From an uncultured Prevotellaceae bacterium (GTDB lineage: Bacteria; Bacteroidota; Bacteroidia; Bacteroidales; Bacteroidaceae), in contig ONFA01000026.1 in NCBI GenBank assembly GCA_900316975.1, positions 1 to 64,000 of the forward strand: DNA of 64,000 nt, written 5' to 3'. This document shows positions 45,748-54,820 of the stretch, piece by piece. The notes below the pieces were generated by a model that saw only the letters and a program-made list of their open reading frames with translations, did no database searches and had not been told where the DNA came from. Every line of letters begins with the position of its first letter. Within the stretch, counting starts at the first letter, position 1. The position numbers and the translations under genes were made by a program.

Positions 45748-47025
45748 ATGAGCGAACAGCATGAGACACACCGCATGGGACGTCGATGTCAGAAGAAGAA
45801 CTACCGTTTGCCTGGGGCTTACCACATCACCATCAATGTGGCAGAACGGGAATGGCAACCATTGGGGCAGGTGGTAGGGAATCTTGACAAGCCTGATGGT
45901 GATGCTGATGCGCCAAGAGTGGAATTGACGAACATCGGGAAGATGGTGGAGGAAGAATTGACAAAGAGCATCACGGCACACTATCCCATGATTGAGGTGC
46001 AGGATTATGTGGTGATGCCAGAACACCTGCACTTTATAGCCGTGGTGCATCATGACATTATCAGCCGAAACGGAAGAGAGACCCACCTTGGGCAGGTCAT
46101 CGCAGGCTTTAAGAAAGGCTGCAACCGCCGCTATTGGGAGATGGCGGGCATGACTGCCAATGGACAGCAGGGGAAACCTGCTGACGCAAGGGGGGAAGAC
46201 GCACAACGGATAGCGACACAGAAGCGGCAGGGCAAACCAGCCGACGCAAGCATCCCACAAGAAGGCACCCCCAGTCTGCGCCATGCGGTTTACCCGCATG
46301 GACAACGCCCCCCTTCCACCGGCACCACCAACCGCCCGCCCCTCTTCGCCTATGGCTATGTGGATGTCATGCCACTCCAACCCGGCCAACTCGACACACA
46401 GCGCCGCTACATCTACAACAACCCACGCAGCCGCCTCATGCGCACCCGTCATCCCCACGTCCTGCATCCACAACGAGGCGGCATCGACACCGCCCTCAAA
46501 CTCCCAGCCCTGAAAGGCTATCTGCAGCGCGAATGCGGCTCCTCACAATTTGACGAAGAAAGATGGAAAAAACTACAAACCAAACTGCACATCGCTAATG
46601 ACTTCGTGATTTGCGACAGTTATGGCAACCCAGAACTGCTGAATCGCAAACTGCTCCCAGTTGTTTGCCATAGAAAAGACAAGCACCTGTTCGCCCAACA
46701 AAAACAGCGATGCCTCTCTGCCGCTGCCGAAGGAGCCGTCCTCGTTTCTGCCCGCATTGCCAAAGGCGAACAAGAAATTATTGACACAGCCATCCAACAA
46801 GGCTTCCCTGTCATCACCATCGAAGACAATGGCTTGCCAGACCTCTACCACCCCTCGGAGCGACGCATAGAACTCTGTGCCACCAACAAACTGCTCATCG
46901 TCACCCCTTGGCGTTACATCTATCGACATACCCACGAACCCATCTCTGTGGCTGAATGCAAAACCATGAACTGTATTGTTCAGGCATTGTGCCGCACGAA
47001 AGACTCATGGTGGAAAACGCAATAA
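45748..47025 (+). CDS. RAYT-like (IS200/Y1) transposase with long C-terminal domain
   Basis: 425 aa from ATG 45748, seven bases after an AAGGAG motif. The first 240 residues follow REP-associated tyrosine transposases: LPGAYHITINVAEREWQPLG, DYVVMPEHLHFIAVVHH with the HUH (His-Leu-His) motif, GQVIAGFKKGCNRRYW, and RRYIYNNPRSRLM with the candidate tyrosine. About 190 more residues have a DprA/SLOG-like look (GAVLVSARIAKGEQEIIDTA ... GFPVITIEDNG), unusual for RAYTs. Two REP-like units and a CCATGCGG palindrome lie inside the coding sequence and are translated (GQQGKPADARG, RQGKPADAS). It follows menG by seven bases. Confidence 0.8.
   Translation: MSEQHETHRMGRRCQKKNYRLPGAYHITINVAEREWQPLGQVVGNLDKPDGDADAPRVELTNIGKMVEEELTKSITAHYPMIEVQDYVVMPEHLHFIAVVHHDIISRNGRETHLGQVIAGFKKGCNRRYWEMAGMTANGQQGKPADARGEDAQRIATQKRQGKPADASIPQEGTPSLRHAVYPHGQRPPSTGTTNRPPLFAYGYVDVMPLQPGQLDTQRRYIYNNPRSRLMRTRHPHVLHPQRGGIDTALKLPALKGYLQRECGSSQFDEERWKKLQTKLHIANDFVICDSYGNPELLNRKLLPVVCHRKDKHLFAQQKQRCLSAAAEGAVLVSARIAKGEQEIIDTAIQQGFPVITIEDNGLPDLYHPSERRIELCATNKLLIVTPWRYIYRHTHEPISVAECKTMNCIVQALCRTKDSWWKTQ
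46161..46301. repeat. REP-like units inside the RAYT gene
   Basis: Unit one (46161-46198): stem CAGCAGG (46165-46171)/CCTGCTG (46177-46183) plus ACGCAAGGGGG. Unit two (46225-46250) is a decayed copy (CGGCAGGGCAAACCAGCCG). A perfect palindrome CCATGCGG-TTTAC-CCGCATGG lies at 46281-46301. All are in frame between the HUH part and the tyrosine part. Confidence 0.87.
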
Positions 47026-47052
47026 GACACAATAAATAAAAACAACTGAAAC

Positions 47053-47889
47053 ATGACTACTTACGGATTGATTGGTTACCCCCTGGGACACTCGTTCTCT
47101 CGCAAGTTCTTCACGGAGAAATTTGAGAAGGAGGGGATTGATGCACAATATTTGAACTTTGAAATTCCAAGCATCGAGGAGTTTCCTGAGATTATCAAGA
47201 ACAACCCAGAGTTGAGAGGATTGAACGTGACGATTCCTTATAAGCAGCAGGTGATGCAGTATCTGGATGAAATCAGTGAGGAGGCTAAGGCGATTGGGGC
47301 GGTGAATGTGGTAAGAATAGAGAGACCCTCTCCCCAACCCTCCCCCATCATGGGGAGGGAGACCATGCGGAATGCAGGAAACAAGCCAGACGGTCTCCCC
47401 ATAAAGGGGGATATGTCCGAAGGACTGAGAGGGTCTTTGATTGGTTACAACAGTGATGTGATTGGGTTTGTGGAAAGCATACGCTCCTTGCTGAAGGCGC
47501 ATCACAAGAAGGCACTCATCTTGGGAACAGGCGGTGCTTCGAAGGCCATTCGCTATGGATTGGAAGAGAAGTTGGGGATGGAAACGCTGTTTGTGAGCAG
47601 AAGTGCACGAGAGGGAATGATCACTTATGAGGAGGTGACAGCAGAGGTGCTGAAAGAGTATGAGGTGATTGTCAATTGCTCTCCTGTGGGGATGTATCCC
47701 CATGTGGATGAATGCCCTGCCCTGCCCTACGAAGCCATGAACGAGAATCACCTTCTTTATGACTTGGTGTACAACCCCCTCGAAACGCTCTTCATGAAGA
47801 AAGGTGCTGAACAGGGTGCAACGGTAAAAAACGGGTTGGAAATGTTACATTTACAAGCCATTGCTTCGTGGAAATTCTGGGAAAAGTGA
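47053..47889 (+). CDS. aroE: Shikimate dehydrogenase with an in-frame palindromic insertion
   Basis: Reduces 3-dehydroshikimate with NADPH in aromatic amino acid synthesis. 278 aa against about 245 in relatives. GLIGYPLGHSFSRKFFTEKF (substrate loop), LNVTIPYKQQV with the catalytic Lys, LILGTGGASKAIRYGLEE (NADP loop) and VNCSPVGMYP are all present. Between VNVVRI and LIGYNSDVIGF lie about 38 extra residues (ERPSPQPSPIMGRETMRNAG and on) coded by a palindromic element at 47323-47436. The insertion falls just before the conserved NSD motif, probably in a surface loop. Confidence 0.92.
   Translation: MTTYGLIGYPLGHSFSRKFFTEKFEKEGIDAQYLNFEIPSIEEFPEIIKNNPELRGLNVTIPYKQQVMQYLDEISEEAKAIGAVNVVRIERPSPQPSPIMGRETMRNAGNKPDGLPIKGDMSEGLRGSLIGYNSDVIGFVESIRSLLKAHHKKALILGTGGASKAIRYGLEEKLGMETLFVSRSAREGMITYEEVTAEVLKEYEVIVNCSPVGMYPHVDECPALPYEAMNENHLLYDLVYNPLETLFMKKGAEQGATVKNGLEMLHLQAIASWKFWEK
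47323..47436. mobile_element. 114-bp palindromic element inserted in frame in aroE
   Basis: Bounded by perfect 10-bp terminal inverted repeats AGACCCTCTC (47323-47332) and GAGAGGGTCT (47427-47436), with an inner inverted pair GGGGAGGGAGACC / GGTCTCCCC and an ACCATGCGG word. The length of 114 bp equals 38 codons, without stops. No target-site duplication is obvious. It looks like a MITE-like or RPE-like element able to insert in coding sequence. Confidence 0.8.
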
Positions 47890-47905
47890 TTTTTTCACTT
47901 GGTTT
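47883..47905 (+). terminator. Terminator after aroE
   Basis: AAAGTGA-TTTT-TCACTT hairpin overlapping the aroE stop, followed by a T-rich stretch. Confidence 0.55.
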
Positions 47906-47929
47906 GTTTTACATTTTACTCTATTTTTG

Positions 47930-47937
47930 TACCTTTG
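47930..47937 (+). promoter_or_regulatory. Promoter -7 element before the YARHG gene
   Basis: TACCTTTG about 38 bp upstream of the ATG at 47976. The best TTTG lies 23 bp further up (47903), a slightly long spacing. Confidence 0.55.
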
Positions 47938-47975
47938 TCCCTTCGAATTACTAATCATAAATAACCTCAGAAAAG

Positions 47976-48629
47976 ATGCGGGCAATACTTTTGACTATCA
48001 TTCTTTGGGCGTGTGCGCTCTGTGGCATGCAGGCTCAGACCATCAAGAAAGGCGACAAGTTCTTCGATGGTATGTCACTCTACACCGTACAGGAAGTGCG
48101 GATGGGGAAATACGTCTATATGACCAGTAACGAAGACAACGAACTGACCCTTGAGAAGGTAGATGGCAAGGAGGGTGAATACACCCTGCAACCCAGTCGT
48201 CAGGCAGACGAACCTCCCTTTGGAAGTCAATGGGGAGGACGGGTGCAGTACATCCATCATGGAGAAAGGAAACTCCTTGCATTCCGCAAACCCAGCAATG
48301 GCGAGGTGGTGTGGACGATGGATTTGACACGCAATTCATACGACAACTGCGTCTTGATGCAGCAGATGATGCAACAAGAGGAACCTGAGAATGCTGGCAC
48401 TCTTGTGCTGAACCGTCCCTATCTTGATGGCATTTCCAAGGCGGATTTGCGTCTGATGCGCAACCGTATTCTTGCCAATCACGGCTATCGCTTCACGTCG
48501 AAAGACCTCCAGGAGCACTTCGGCAAATATCGTTGGTACAAGCCTGTTGATGACAACAGCACCATCAAACTCAACATCATCGAACAAGTCAACATCGAGC
48601 TCATCAAGAGTGCGGAAGCAGAGAAATAA
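47976..48629 (+). CDS. Secreted protein with C-terminal YARHG domain
   Basis: 217 aa. Signal peptide (MRAILLTIILWACALCGMQAQ), a beta-rich middle, and at about 143-200 a YARHG-type domain: LDGISKADLRLMRNRILANH then GYRFTSKDLQEHFGKYRWY. YARHG domains occur in extracellular or periplasmic proteins; the function is unknown. It begins a group of three exported proteins of similar size. Confidence 0.78.
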   Translation: MRAILLTIILWACALCGMQAQTIKKGDKFFDGMSLYTVQEVRMGKYVYMTSNEDNELTLEKVDGKEGEYTLQPSRQADEPPFGSQWGGRVQYIHHGERKLLAFRKPSNGEVVWTMDLTRNSYDNCVLMQQMMQQEEPENAGTLVLNRPYLDGISKADLRLMRNRILANHGYRFTSKDLQEHFGKYRWYKPVDDNSTIKLNIIEQVNIELIKSAEAEK

Positions 48630-48667
48630 ACTACAATTTAGAAATAGCCCCATAATCATTATAGAAG

Positions 48668-49318
48668 ATGAAAAAGATTGTATTTTCACTCATCTTGGGT
48701 GCGTGTGCCCTCGGCATGAACGCACAAGCATTGAAGCAGCAAGGCACATCAGCAGAGCAGATTGTGCCAAAAGGTTGGGAACACTCAGAGGCAGAAGGCG
48801 ACTTGAACAAGGACGGCATCAAGGATCTCGTGGTGCTTGCCAAACCTAACTTCAAGGAGAACATGCAAACCCGTGATGATGGTTACGAGTATAACTTCAA
48901 CCCGTACATTCTCGCCATCTATTTCGGCCAAGCAGAAGGTGGCTTCAAGCAATGGAAGCAATACGAGGATATGTTTGAGCCAGATAGCGAATGGAGCAGC
49001 GTGGATGTGGACATCGAAATCACCGAACGTGGCACGCTCAATATCAGCCCCGACCACTTCGCCAGCGCAGGTTCTTACGACACCAGCCAAACCACTTACA
49101 CCTTCCGTTTTCAGAACGGTGACTTCTATCTGATTGGCAAGGAGTGCACAGAGATGTCACGCAGCACGGGTGAGATGACCACCGTGAGCGAGAACTACCT
49201 CACCTGGAAGCGTCAAACGGTTGAGGACAATGCTTTCGAGGAGGTGGAGAAGAAGGAGACTTGGAGCAAGTTGACCAAGGAGCCTTTGAAGAAATTGGGA
49301 GATGAGGGACTTGAATAG
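48668..49318 (+). CDS. Secreted protein with one EF-hand-like calcium loop
   Basis: 216 aa. Signal peptide MKKIVFSLILGACALGMNAQ. GDLNKDGIKDLVVLAKPN near residue 44 is a DxDxDG-type calcium loop of the kind in FG-GAP/VCBS repeats. The remainder has no recognised domain. It follows the YARHG gene by 38 bp and is likely in the same transcript. Confidence 0.72.
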   Translation: MKKIVFSLILGACALGMNAQALKQQGTSAEQIVPKGWEHSEAEGDLNKDGIKDLVVLAKPNFKENMQTRDDGYEYNFNPYILAIYFGQAEGGFKQWKQYEDMFEPDSEWSSVDVDIEITERGTLNISPDHFASAGSYDTSQTTYTFRFQNGDFYLIGKECTEMSRSTGEMTTVSENYLTWKRQTVEDNAFEEVEKKETWSKLTKEPLKKLGDEGLE

Positions 49319-49380
49319 TTGAGAGTTGACAGTTGACAGTTGAGAGTTGACAGTTGAGGGTTGAGAGTTGAGGCTTGAGA
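49318..49380. repeat. GAGAGTTGACAGTT word array
   Basis: About nine copies of the heptamer-like word GTTGAGA/GTTGACA between two genes. Confidence 0.85.
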
Positions 49381-49413
49381 AGATTAGATTATTCACATTA
49401 TAAAGATAAGATT

Positions 49414-50229
49414 ATGAAAAGATTATTTCAATTTGCGATCATGGTGGCAGTTTTTGCCATGACGGCATGCACGGGCAAAACCGCGCAGAACACGAACGCT
49501 GGTGCTGAAGCAGACAGCACGGTGACACCTTGGTATGAGGACATGGATGCCTTGCAGGCTGACCTTAATGCAGCCATTGAGGATGCTCGTGTACTCGACT
49601 CCACCAAGGTGGGTGTCAATCTCATGCCCATCAAGAAAGGCACACCCAACGAGGAGTGGGCTACCATCGATGGTAAGGATATGGTGCTGCTTGTCACGCT
49701 CGTTGACAGTAGCCGCTTGCAGAAGTTCTTCGGTCAGGAAGGGGTGTATCAGATTGACCGCGAGATGGGTACATGGGTGACCATCCCCGGTGAGTGGCTC
49801 AGCAAGAAGGAGGCGTTTGAAGGTCTCGACAGTGTGGCAGCCCACATGCGTATGTTGCAGATGTACGGACTCAGCCCCGACTGCACCTACAACATCATGG
49901 TACAGTTCTATGCCGACGTGAAGGGCATCTTCCGTCCTGCATCAGACCCAAGCATCGAAACGACTTCGGCTGGTATCGAGTTCCCTGCATGGGCAGACGA
50001 GAACTACAAGGTGGGTGACACGAACTTCCGCGAGTGGTTCCGCTACAACGTGCAGGCAGCCTTCGAGGATGACAGTCCTCTGCCTTGGACACGTCTCGGC
50101 TATACCTACGACTGGCACAAGGGTGCGCCTCGTCAGGGTCTTTCAGAGTATATCGTAGTGGACCAGACTTACCTGAAGGTGAAGAGCCACGAAAGCGAGT
50201 GGCAGTTCATTCAGAACCTCAGCAAGTAA
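49414..50229 (+). CDS. Lipoprotein of unknown function
   Basis: 271 aa from the start at 49414 (MKRLFQFAIMVAVFAMTACT, lipobox Cys19); a frame open from 49375 is mostly repeat. The acidic C-terminal region has aromatic patches (ENYKVGDTNFREWFRYNVQA). No family recognised. It closes the exported trio and ends in an elaborate terminator region. Confidence 0.72.
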   Translation: MKRLFQFAIMVAVFAMTACTGKTAQNTNAGAEADSTVTPWYEDMDALQADLNAAIEDARVLDSTKVGVNLMPIKKGTPNEEWATIDGKDMVLLVTLVDSSRLQKFFGQEGVYQIDREMGTWVTIPGEWLSKKEAFEGLDSVAAHMRMLQMYGLSPDCTYNIMVQFYADVKGIFRPASDPSIETTSAGIEFPAWADENYKVGDTNFREWFRYNVQAAFEDDSPLPWTRLGYTYDWHKGAPRQGLSEYIVVDQTYLKVKSHESEWQFIQNLSK

Positions 50230-50330
50230 ATCGTACCCCTCGACTACAAACAAGCGTACCCCTCGACTACAAACAAGCGTACCTCTCGACTACGGCACAT
50301 CGTAGTCGAGGGGTACGCTGTTTTATAGAA
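50230..50330. terminator. Bidirectional terminator with triplicated left arm
   Basis: GCGTACCCCTCGACTAC appears three times as direct repeats (the third with CTCTCG) and once inverted as GTAGTCGAGGGGTACGC followed by TGTTTTAT. Any of the three left arms can pair with the single right arm. It lies between convergent genes and can serve both strands. Confidence 0.8.
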
Positions 50331-50340
50331 CTGCTAAACG

Positions 50341-52749
50341 TCAGTTTTCTGCAGCAGAAGCAGGTGTAGGAGCAGGTGCCTCTCCACCGCCCTCTCCTGC
50401 ACTTTCTCCATCCGTCTTTTCCTTTTTCGGTGCAGGAGCCACATAGACAGAGGCGCCGATGTAGGTGTTGCGCGGGATGTTCTCTTTGGCTGTGGGGTAT
50501 TTGCCATGATACTGCGGGAAGTTCTTGTCAGCCAATACCTTGTCCATAAAATAGCCAAAAACGGGAAGTGCAGTGCGGCTCCCCTGCCCCAAAGCACCTG
50601 TGCGGAAATGGATGCAGCGGTATTCGCCACCAATCCATGCACCACCCACCAAGTTGGGTGCGCATCCGACAAACCAAGCATCGGAGTGGTTGGAGGAGGT
50701 ACCCGTCTTGCCGCCTAACTCGGTATCGTAGCAATGGATGTATTCCCAAAGCGCCTGTGTGGTACCGCCTGGTTCGTGCATACCTCCATAGAGAAGCCGC
50801 TGAAGGTAGAAAGCCGTCTTGTAACGAATGACAGCCTTAGCCTCTGGTTCATCCCGTTCACAGTCATAGATGACTTCGCCATCGCGGTCAAGTATCTTGG
50901 TGACCAGAATGGGCTTTCGCTGCTTGCCATCGTTCATTGCTGTGCAATAAGCATCAACGAGTTCCAGCAGATTGACATCGGAAGAACCCAATGCCAAAGA
51001 CGGTGTGGCTTCCAACTTACTTTCGACACCCATCTTATGGGCAATATCCACCACATTGTCGATACCAGTATCTTGCCCCAATTTGACAGCAATGGTATTG
51101 ACCGATTGGGCAAAGGCAGACTTCAGCGGCATATTGGCACCTGTGCAGTAGCCGCCCGAGTTGTGGGGTGTCCAAGTGACAAGGCGTTGTGGATCTTGCG
51201 CATCAGGCACTTGCAGGGAGATGAGTTGGTCACGATAACGTGTGGTGGGAGTGATGGCATCGTCATGTTCGAATGCTGAAGCATAAACGAAAAGTTTGAA
51301 AGTGGAGCCTGGTTGACGCATGGCGGTCACCTTGTCGTACTTCCAACTGTTGAAATCGACGTCACCGACCCATGCACGCACATAACTCGTCTGAGGTTCC
51401 ATTGCCACAAAGCCGCAGTGCATAAACTTGACCATATAGCGGATGGAATCCATTGTGCTCATTTCCTTCTCCACCAGATGATCCTGGCTATTATAATCAA
51501 AGACCTTCACAGAGTGAGGTTGATTCATGTAATAATCAATGGAATCGGCATTGCCATCGAACTTCTCATCCAATATCTTATAGTATTCACTACGCTTGGC
51601 GATGTCCTCGATAAAGTCGGGAATCTCTTGCCCTCGTTCGTCGCGCCAAGGGGATTGACTGCCCCAATGATTGTTGAACCGCTGTTGTATGGTGCGCATC
51701 TGCTTCTGCACAGCCTGTTCTGCATAGCGCTGCATACGAGTGTCGAGGGTTGTATAGATCTTCAATCCATCGGAATAGAGGTCTATGTTGTTTGCCTTCG
51801 CCCAATCTTCGAGATAGTCCTTGACGGCTTCGCGGAAATAGAGGGCACCACCATCGTAGGACTTCTCAATGGTATAGTTCAGGTTGATGGGTATTTGTGT
51901 CAAAGAATCCAGTTCCCGCCGCGTGAGTTTATCATGCTCGAACATATTGTTCAGCACGACATTGCGACGAGCAAGGCTATTCTTGGGGTTAACCTTGGGA
52001 TTGTAAGTGGTAGTGGCTTTCAGCAAACCCACCAGCACTGCCGCCTGCTCAGCTGTCAGATTCTGCGGAGTCGTCTTGAAGTAAGTCTTGGCTGCCGTTT
52101 TGATGCCGAAGGCATTGCTTCCAAAATCCACAGTATTGAGATAGAGGGTAAGAATGTCCTCCTTGCTGTACATGTTCTCTATCTTGATGGCAGTGATCCA
52201 CTCTTTCGATTTCATCACGAGAATACCTAATCCAGGTACTTTACCCAAGAGTCCGGTGGAGTATTGCGAACGAATCTTGAAGAGGTTCTTGACCAATTGC
52301 TGCGTGATGGTGCTGGCACCACGAGGATTGCCCTGCGCGATGTCCTTCATCGCCGCAAAAAGTCCTTGATAGTCAATGCCGTGATGCTGATAAAAGCGTT
52401 CATCCTCGGTCGAGATGAGCGCATCAATCACATAGGGAGAAATCTCGTCGAACTTGACAGGTGAGCGGTTCTCGTTGAAGAACTTACCTATCAGCACACT
52501 GTCTGCACTATACACGAAAGAGGCATCATTGGTGACAGGGTTCTGTATCACCTCCATGGTAGGAGAGACACCAAAGAGCCAGAGGAAATTGACATCCACA
52601 GCTCCCAAATAGAGATAAAAGAAAACGAAGAAAGAGGCAATCGGTGTAATGACTCGCTGATACCACTTACCTCGATATTGGCTGGCATACCATCGCCAAC
52701 CTAATTTCAAGTAAATCCAAAATTTATGCAACAAAGACTTCATTTTCAA
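50341..52749 (-). CDS. mrcA: Penicillin-binding protein 1A (transglycosylase/transpeptidase)
   Basis: 802 aa class A PBP building peptidoglycan. An N-terminal membrane anchor ([20 protein letters not shown]) precedes a GT51 domain with [15 protein letters not shown] and [12 protein letters not shown], then a transpeptidase domain with SxxK in [11 protein letters not shown], and KTGTSS. The C-terminal tail is low-complexity and rich in Ala, Pro and Glu (from about residue 775). Its start overlaps the miaA end by 26 bp. Confidence 0.94.
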   Translation of the reverse strand: MKMKSLLHKFWIYLKLGWRWYASQYRGKWYQRVITPIASFFVFFYLYLGAVDVNFLWLFGVSPTMEVIQNPVTNDASFVYSADSVLIGKFFNENRSPVKFDEISPYVIDALISTEDERFYQHHGIDYQGLFAAMKDIAQGNPRGASTITQQLVKNLFKIRSQYSTGLLGKVPGLGILVMKSKEWITAIKIENMYSKEDILTLYLNTVDFGSNAFGIKTAAKTYFKTTPQNLTAEQAAVLVGLLKATTTYNPKVNPKNSLARRNVVLNNMFEHDKLTRRELDSLTQIPINLNYTIEKSYDGGALYFREAVKDYLEDWAKANNIDLYSDGLKIYTTLDTRMQRYAEQAVQKQMRTIQQRFNNHWGSQSPWRDERGQEIPDFIEDIAKRSEYYKILDEKFDGNADSIDYYMNQPHSVKVFDYNSQDHLVEKEMSTMDSIRYMVKFMHCGFVAMEPQTSYVRAWVGDVDFNSWKYDKVTAMRQPGSTFKLFVYASAFEHDDAITPTTRYRDQLISLQVPDAQDPQRLVTWTPHNSGGYCTGANMPLKSAFAQSVNTIAVKLGQDTGIDNVVDIAHKMGVESKLEATPSLALGSSDVNLLELVDAYCTAMNDGKQRKPILVTKILDRDGEVIYDCERDEPEAKAVIRYKTAFYLQRLLYGGMHEPGGTTQALWEYIHCYDTELGGKTGTSSNHSDAWFVGCAPNLVGGAWIGGEYRCIHFRTGALGQGSRTALPVFGYFMDKVLADKNFPQYHGKYPTAKENIPRNTYIGASVYVAPAPKKEKTDGESAGEGGGEAPAPTPASAAEN

Positions 52750-53635
52750 TTGTTTTTAGCATTTCCTGTATATTCATCTTGTCGGCATCCAGCCAATGGA
52801 TGTCGGCATCATGCTGATACCAAGTCATCTGCTTTTTGGCATACACACGAGTGTTTTTCTTCATCCTCTCCACCGCCATCGGGAGTTCCCATTCGCCTGC
52901 AATCACCTTGAACATCTCCTTATACCCCACCGTGTTGAGGGAATTCAGTTCCCGCAACGGATACACCCTTCTCGCCTCGTCCAGCAATCCCTCTTCCATC
53001 ATCTTATCCACCCTTGCATTGATGCGTGCAAACAGGTTTGCGCGTTCACGTCTCAATCCGAACTTCACGATGCGGAACGGACGCTCCTTGGTGCTATTCG
53101 TACGGAAAAAGGTGAAGGGCTTGCCTGTCATATAGCAGATTTCCAACGCATGCACCACCCGTTTATGGTTTCGTTTGTCAACGATTTCATAATAGTGAGG
53201 GTCAAGCAGTTTCAGTTCTGCCAGCAGCGGTTCCAATCCCTCTTTTTCAAACCTATGCCGAAGCATTTCACGGGTTTCCTCATCCACAGTGGGGATGTCG
53301 TCAATGCCCTTCGTCACTGCATCGATATACATCATACTCCCCCCCGAAAGCAGCACCGTGTCGTGCGACTGAAACAACTGAGGGAGCAGTTGCATCACAT
53401 CCTTCTCATACTCCGCCGCGCTGTAGTATTCATCTAATGCCAGCGTATGGACAAAAAAGTGCTCCACCCGCGCCAATTCCTCAGCGGTGGGTGAAGCAGT
53501 GCCTATTTCTATGTCTTTGTAAATCTGTCGAGAGTCGGCATTGATGATGGGAGAGCCGAGACGTTCAGCCAACAGAAGGCTCAACTCCGTTTTTCCTACA
53601 CCTGTAGGTCCTAACAACACGAGAAGATTTTTCAT
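52724..53635 (-). CDS. miaA: tRNA dimethylallyltransferase
   Basis: Adds the isopentenyl group to A37 of tRNAs reading UNN codons. 303 aa with the P-loop [16 protein letters not shown] near residue 9, [19 protein letters not shown] and [24 protein letters not shown] segments, and [11 protein letters not shown] normal member of the family. Confidence 0.95.
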   Translation of the reverse strand: MKNLLVLLGPTGVGKTELSLLLAERLGSPIINADSRQIYKDIEIGTASPTAEELARVEHFFVHTLALDEYYSAAEYEKDVMQLLPQLFQSHDTVLLSGGSMMYIDAVTKGIDDIPTVDEETREMLRHRFEKEGLEPLLAELKLLDPHYYEIVDKRNHKRVVHALEICYMTGKPFTFFRTNSTKERPFRIVKFGLRRERANLFARINARVDKMMEEGLLDEARRVYPLRELNSLNTVGYKEMFKVIAGEWELPMAVERMKKNTRVYAKKQMTWYQHDADIHWLDADKMNIQEMLKTIENEVFVA

Positions 53636-53693
53636 GTCTCAAAATTTTCCCTCTACCTCTGACACCTCCAAGAGATACACAGGCACCCTATTT

Positions 53694-54134
53694 CTATCCC
53701 ACAGCACCGATGAAACGGAGATCGCCAGATTCTATGACGCGCATTTCAAGCCTCACCATGTATTTCACTCCATAATCCATCACAATCTGGACATCGGCAT
53801 AATACTCATCTTTTTCAGGGTTGCAACACGTCTTTTTCACCTTCATCGACTTGATTCGGGAAAGTTCTGGCGTCATGTCATAGTAACCTTTCTTGATATT
53901 GCCACACAAGAACTCAGCCACAAACTGCTCCGTGCGACCTTCGAGGAAGTCGTCGTGCTGTTCAGCCACATAACTGGGGTCGAAGAAGCCTAATGTGCCT
54001 TTCAGATTTCCCTCCATCAGTGTAGAAATGAAACCATTGGCAATTCCCTTGACTGTGCTTTTTGTGTACTTCTGTGCGCTGACACAAACACATGCCATCA
54101 TCATGGCAATAAAAAACATACCAAGTTTTTTCAT
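53694..54134 (-). CDS. Small secreted protein of unknown function
   Basis: 146 aa with signal peptide MKKLGMFFIAMMMACVCVSA. The body (IANGFISTLMEGNLKGTLGF, CGNIKKGYYDM) resembles SnoaL/NTF2-like exported proteins only in outline. Its start is 11 bp from the end of the pRiA4b-type gene. Confidence 0.7.
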   Translation of the reverse strand: MKKLGMFFIAMMMACVCVSAQKYTKSTVKGIANGFISTLMEGNLKGTLGFFDPSYVAEQHDDFLEGRTEQFVAEFLCGNIKKGYYDMTPELSRIKSMKVKKTCCNPEKDEYYADVQIVMDYGVKYMVRLEMRVIESGDLRFIGAVG

Positions 54135-54145
54135 ATTCAGAATGA

Positions 54146-54688
54146 TTAAAATTCGTCACTGATGTCAAATCCCTCCAAGTCTATCTCACTGCTGTCTATC
54201 TCATCGCCAAACATACTCTCATCATCCATCACGGAAGAAGAAGTGTCCACGATGGGGTTGCGGGCAAACATCTCATCGAAGTCAAGCGTTTGTGCAGGAG
54301 GTTCGCCTATAGAACGGGTAATCTTCCCTTCTTTCAGATTCTTACCAGTCTTTATTTCTGACAATTCAATAAAGAACACACGGTCAGCAAGAGGGTCGAA
54401 AGTATAGAGCAGATGCTGCTTCTCGTCCTCCAAGAACTGGCTCAGTTCTGTCTCTGCCATGATATAGCAGTCTTCATCAGCATCGGTGTCCATCTCCTCA
54501 AGAGTTATCTCCTGCCCTTTCTCCCATCCATTCTCACAGATGGTGAATGAGGTCAGTTGATTATCTTCATAACCACATGACTCAAGTATCAACTTGTGCA
54601 GTTCCAGAAACTTTGCATCTGCATCAATCTGGATTTCTCGCATGAAGCCATCCACTTCATCTGAGATGATAATAAATCTGTATATCAT
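54146..54688 (-). CDS. Plasmid pRiA4b ORF-3-like protein
   Basis: 180 aa. IYRFIIISDEVDGFMREIQI, ADAKFLELHKLILESCGYED and LLYTFDPLADRVFFIELSEI match the PF07929 family, common in Bacteroidetes and linked to mobile elements elsewhere. The C-terminal 50 residues are acidic and of low complexity (VMDDESMFGDEIDSSEIDLE). Confidence 0.8.
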   Translation of the reverse strand: MIYRFIIISDEVDGFMREIQIDADAKFLELHKLILESCGYEDNQLTSFTICENGWEKGQEITLEEMDTDADEDCYIMAETELSQFLEDEKQHLLYTFDPLADRVFFIELSEIKTGKNLKEGKITRSIGEPPAQTLDFDEMFARNPIVDTSSSVMDDESMFGDEIDSSEIDLEGFDISDEF

Positions 54689-54689
54689 T

Positions 54690-54820
54690 TTGAATGAGGA
54701 ATTAGGAATGAGGAATTAGGAATTACCATGCGGCGAGTGCGCACACCGCGTTAGCTTAACTGTCAACTGTCAACTATCAACTGTCAATTGTCAACTGTCA
54801 ACTATCAACTATCTAATGAT
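54690..54820. repeat. Word arrays around the CCATGCGG/GCGTTAGC element
   Basis: Left GAATGAGGAATTAGG words, loop ACCATGCGG-N13-ACCGCGTTAGC (54725-54755), right AACTGTCAACTGTCAACTAT words. Here left and right arms belong to different word families. Confidence 0.8.
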
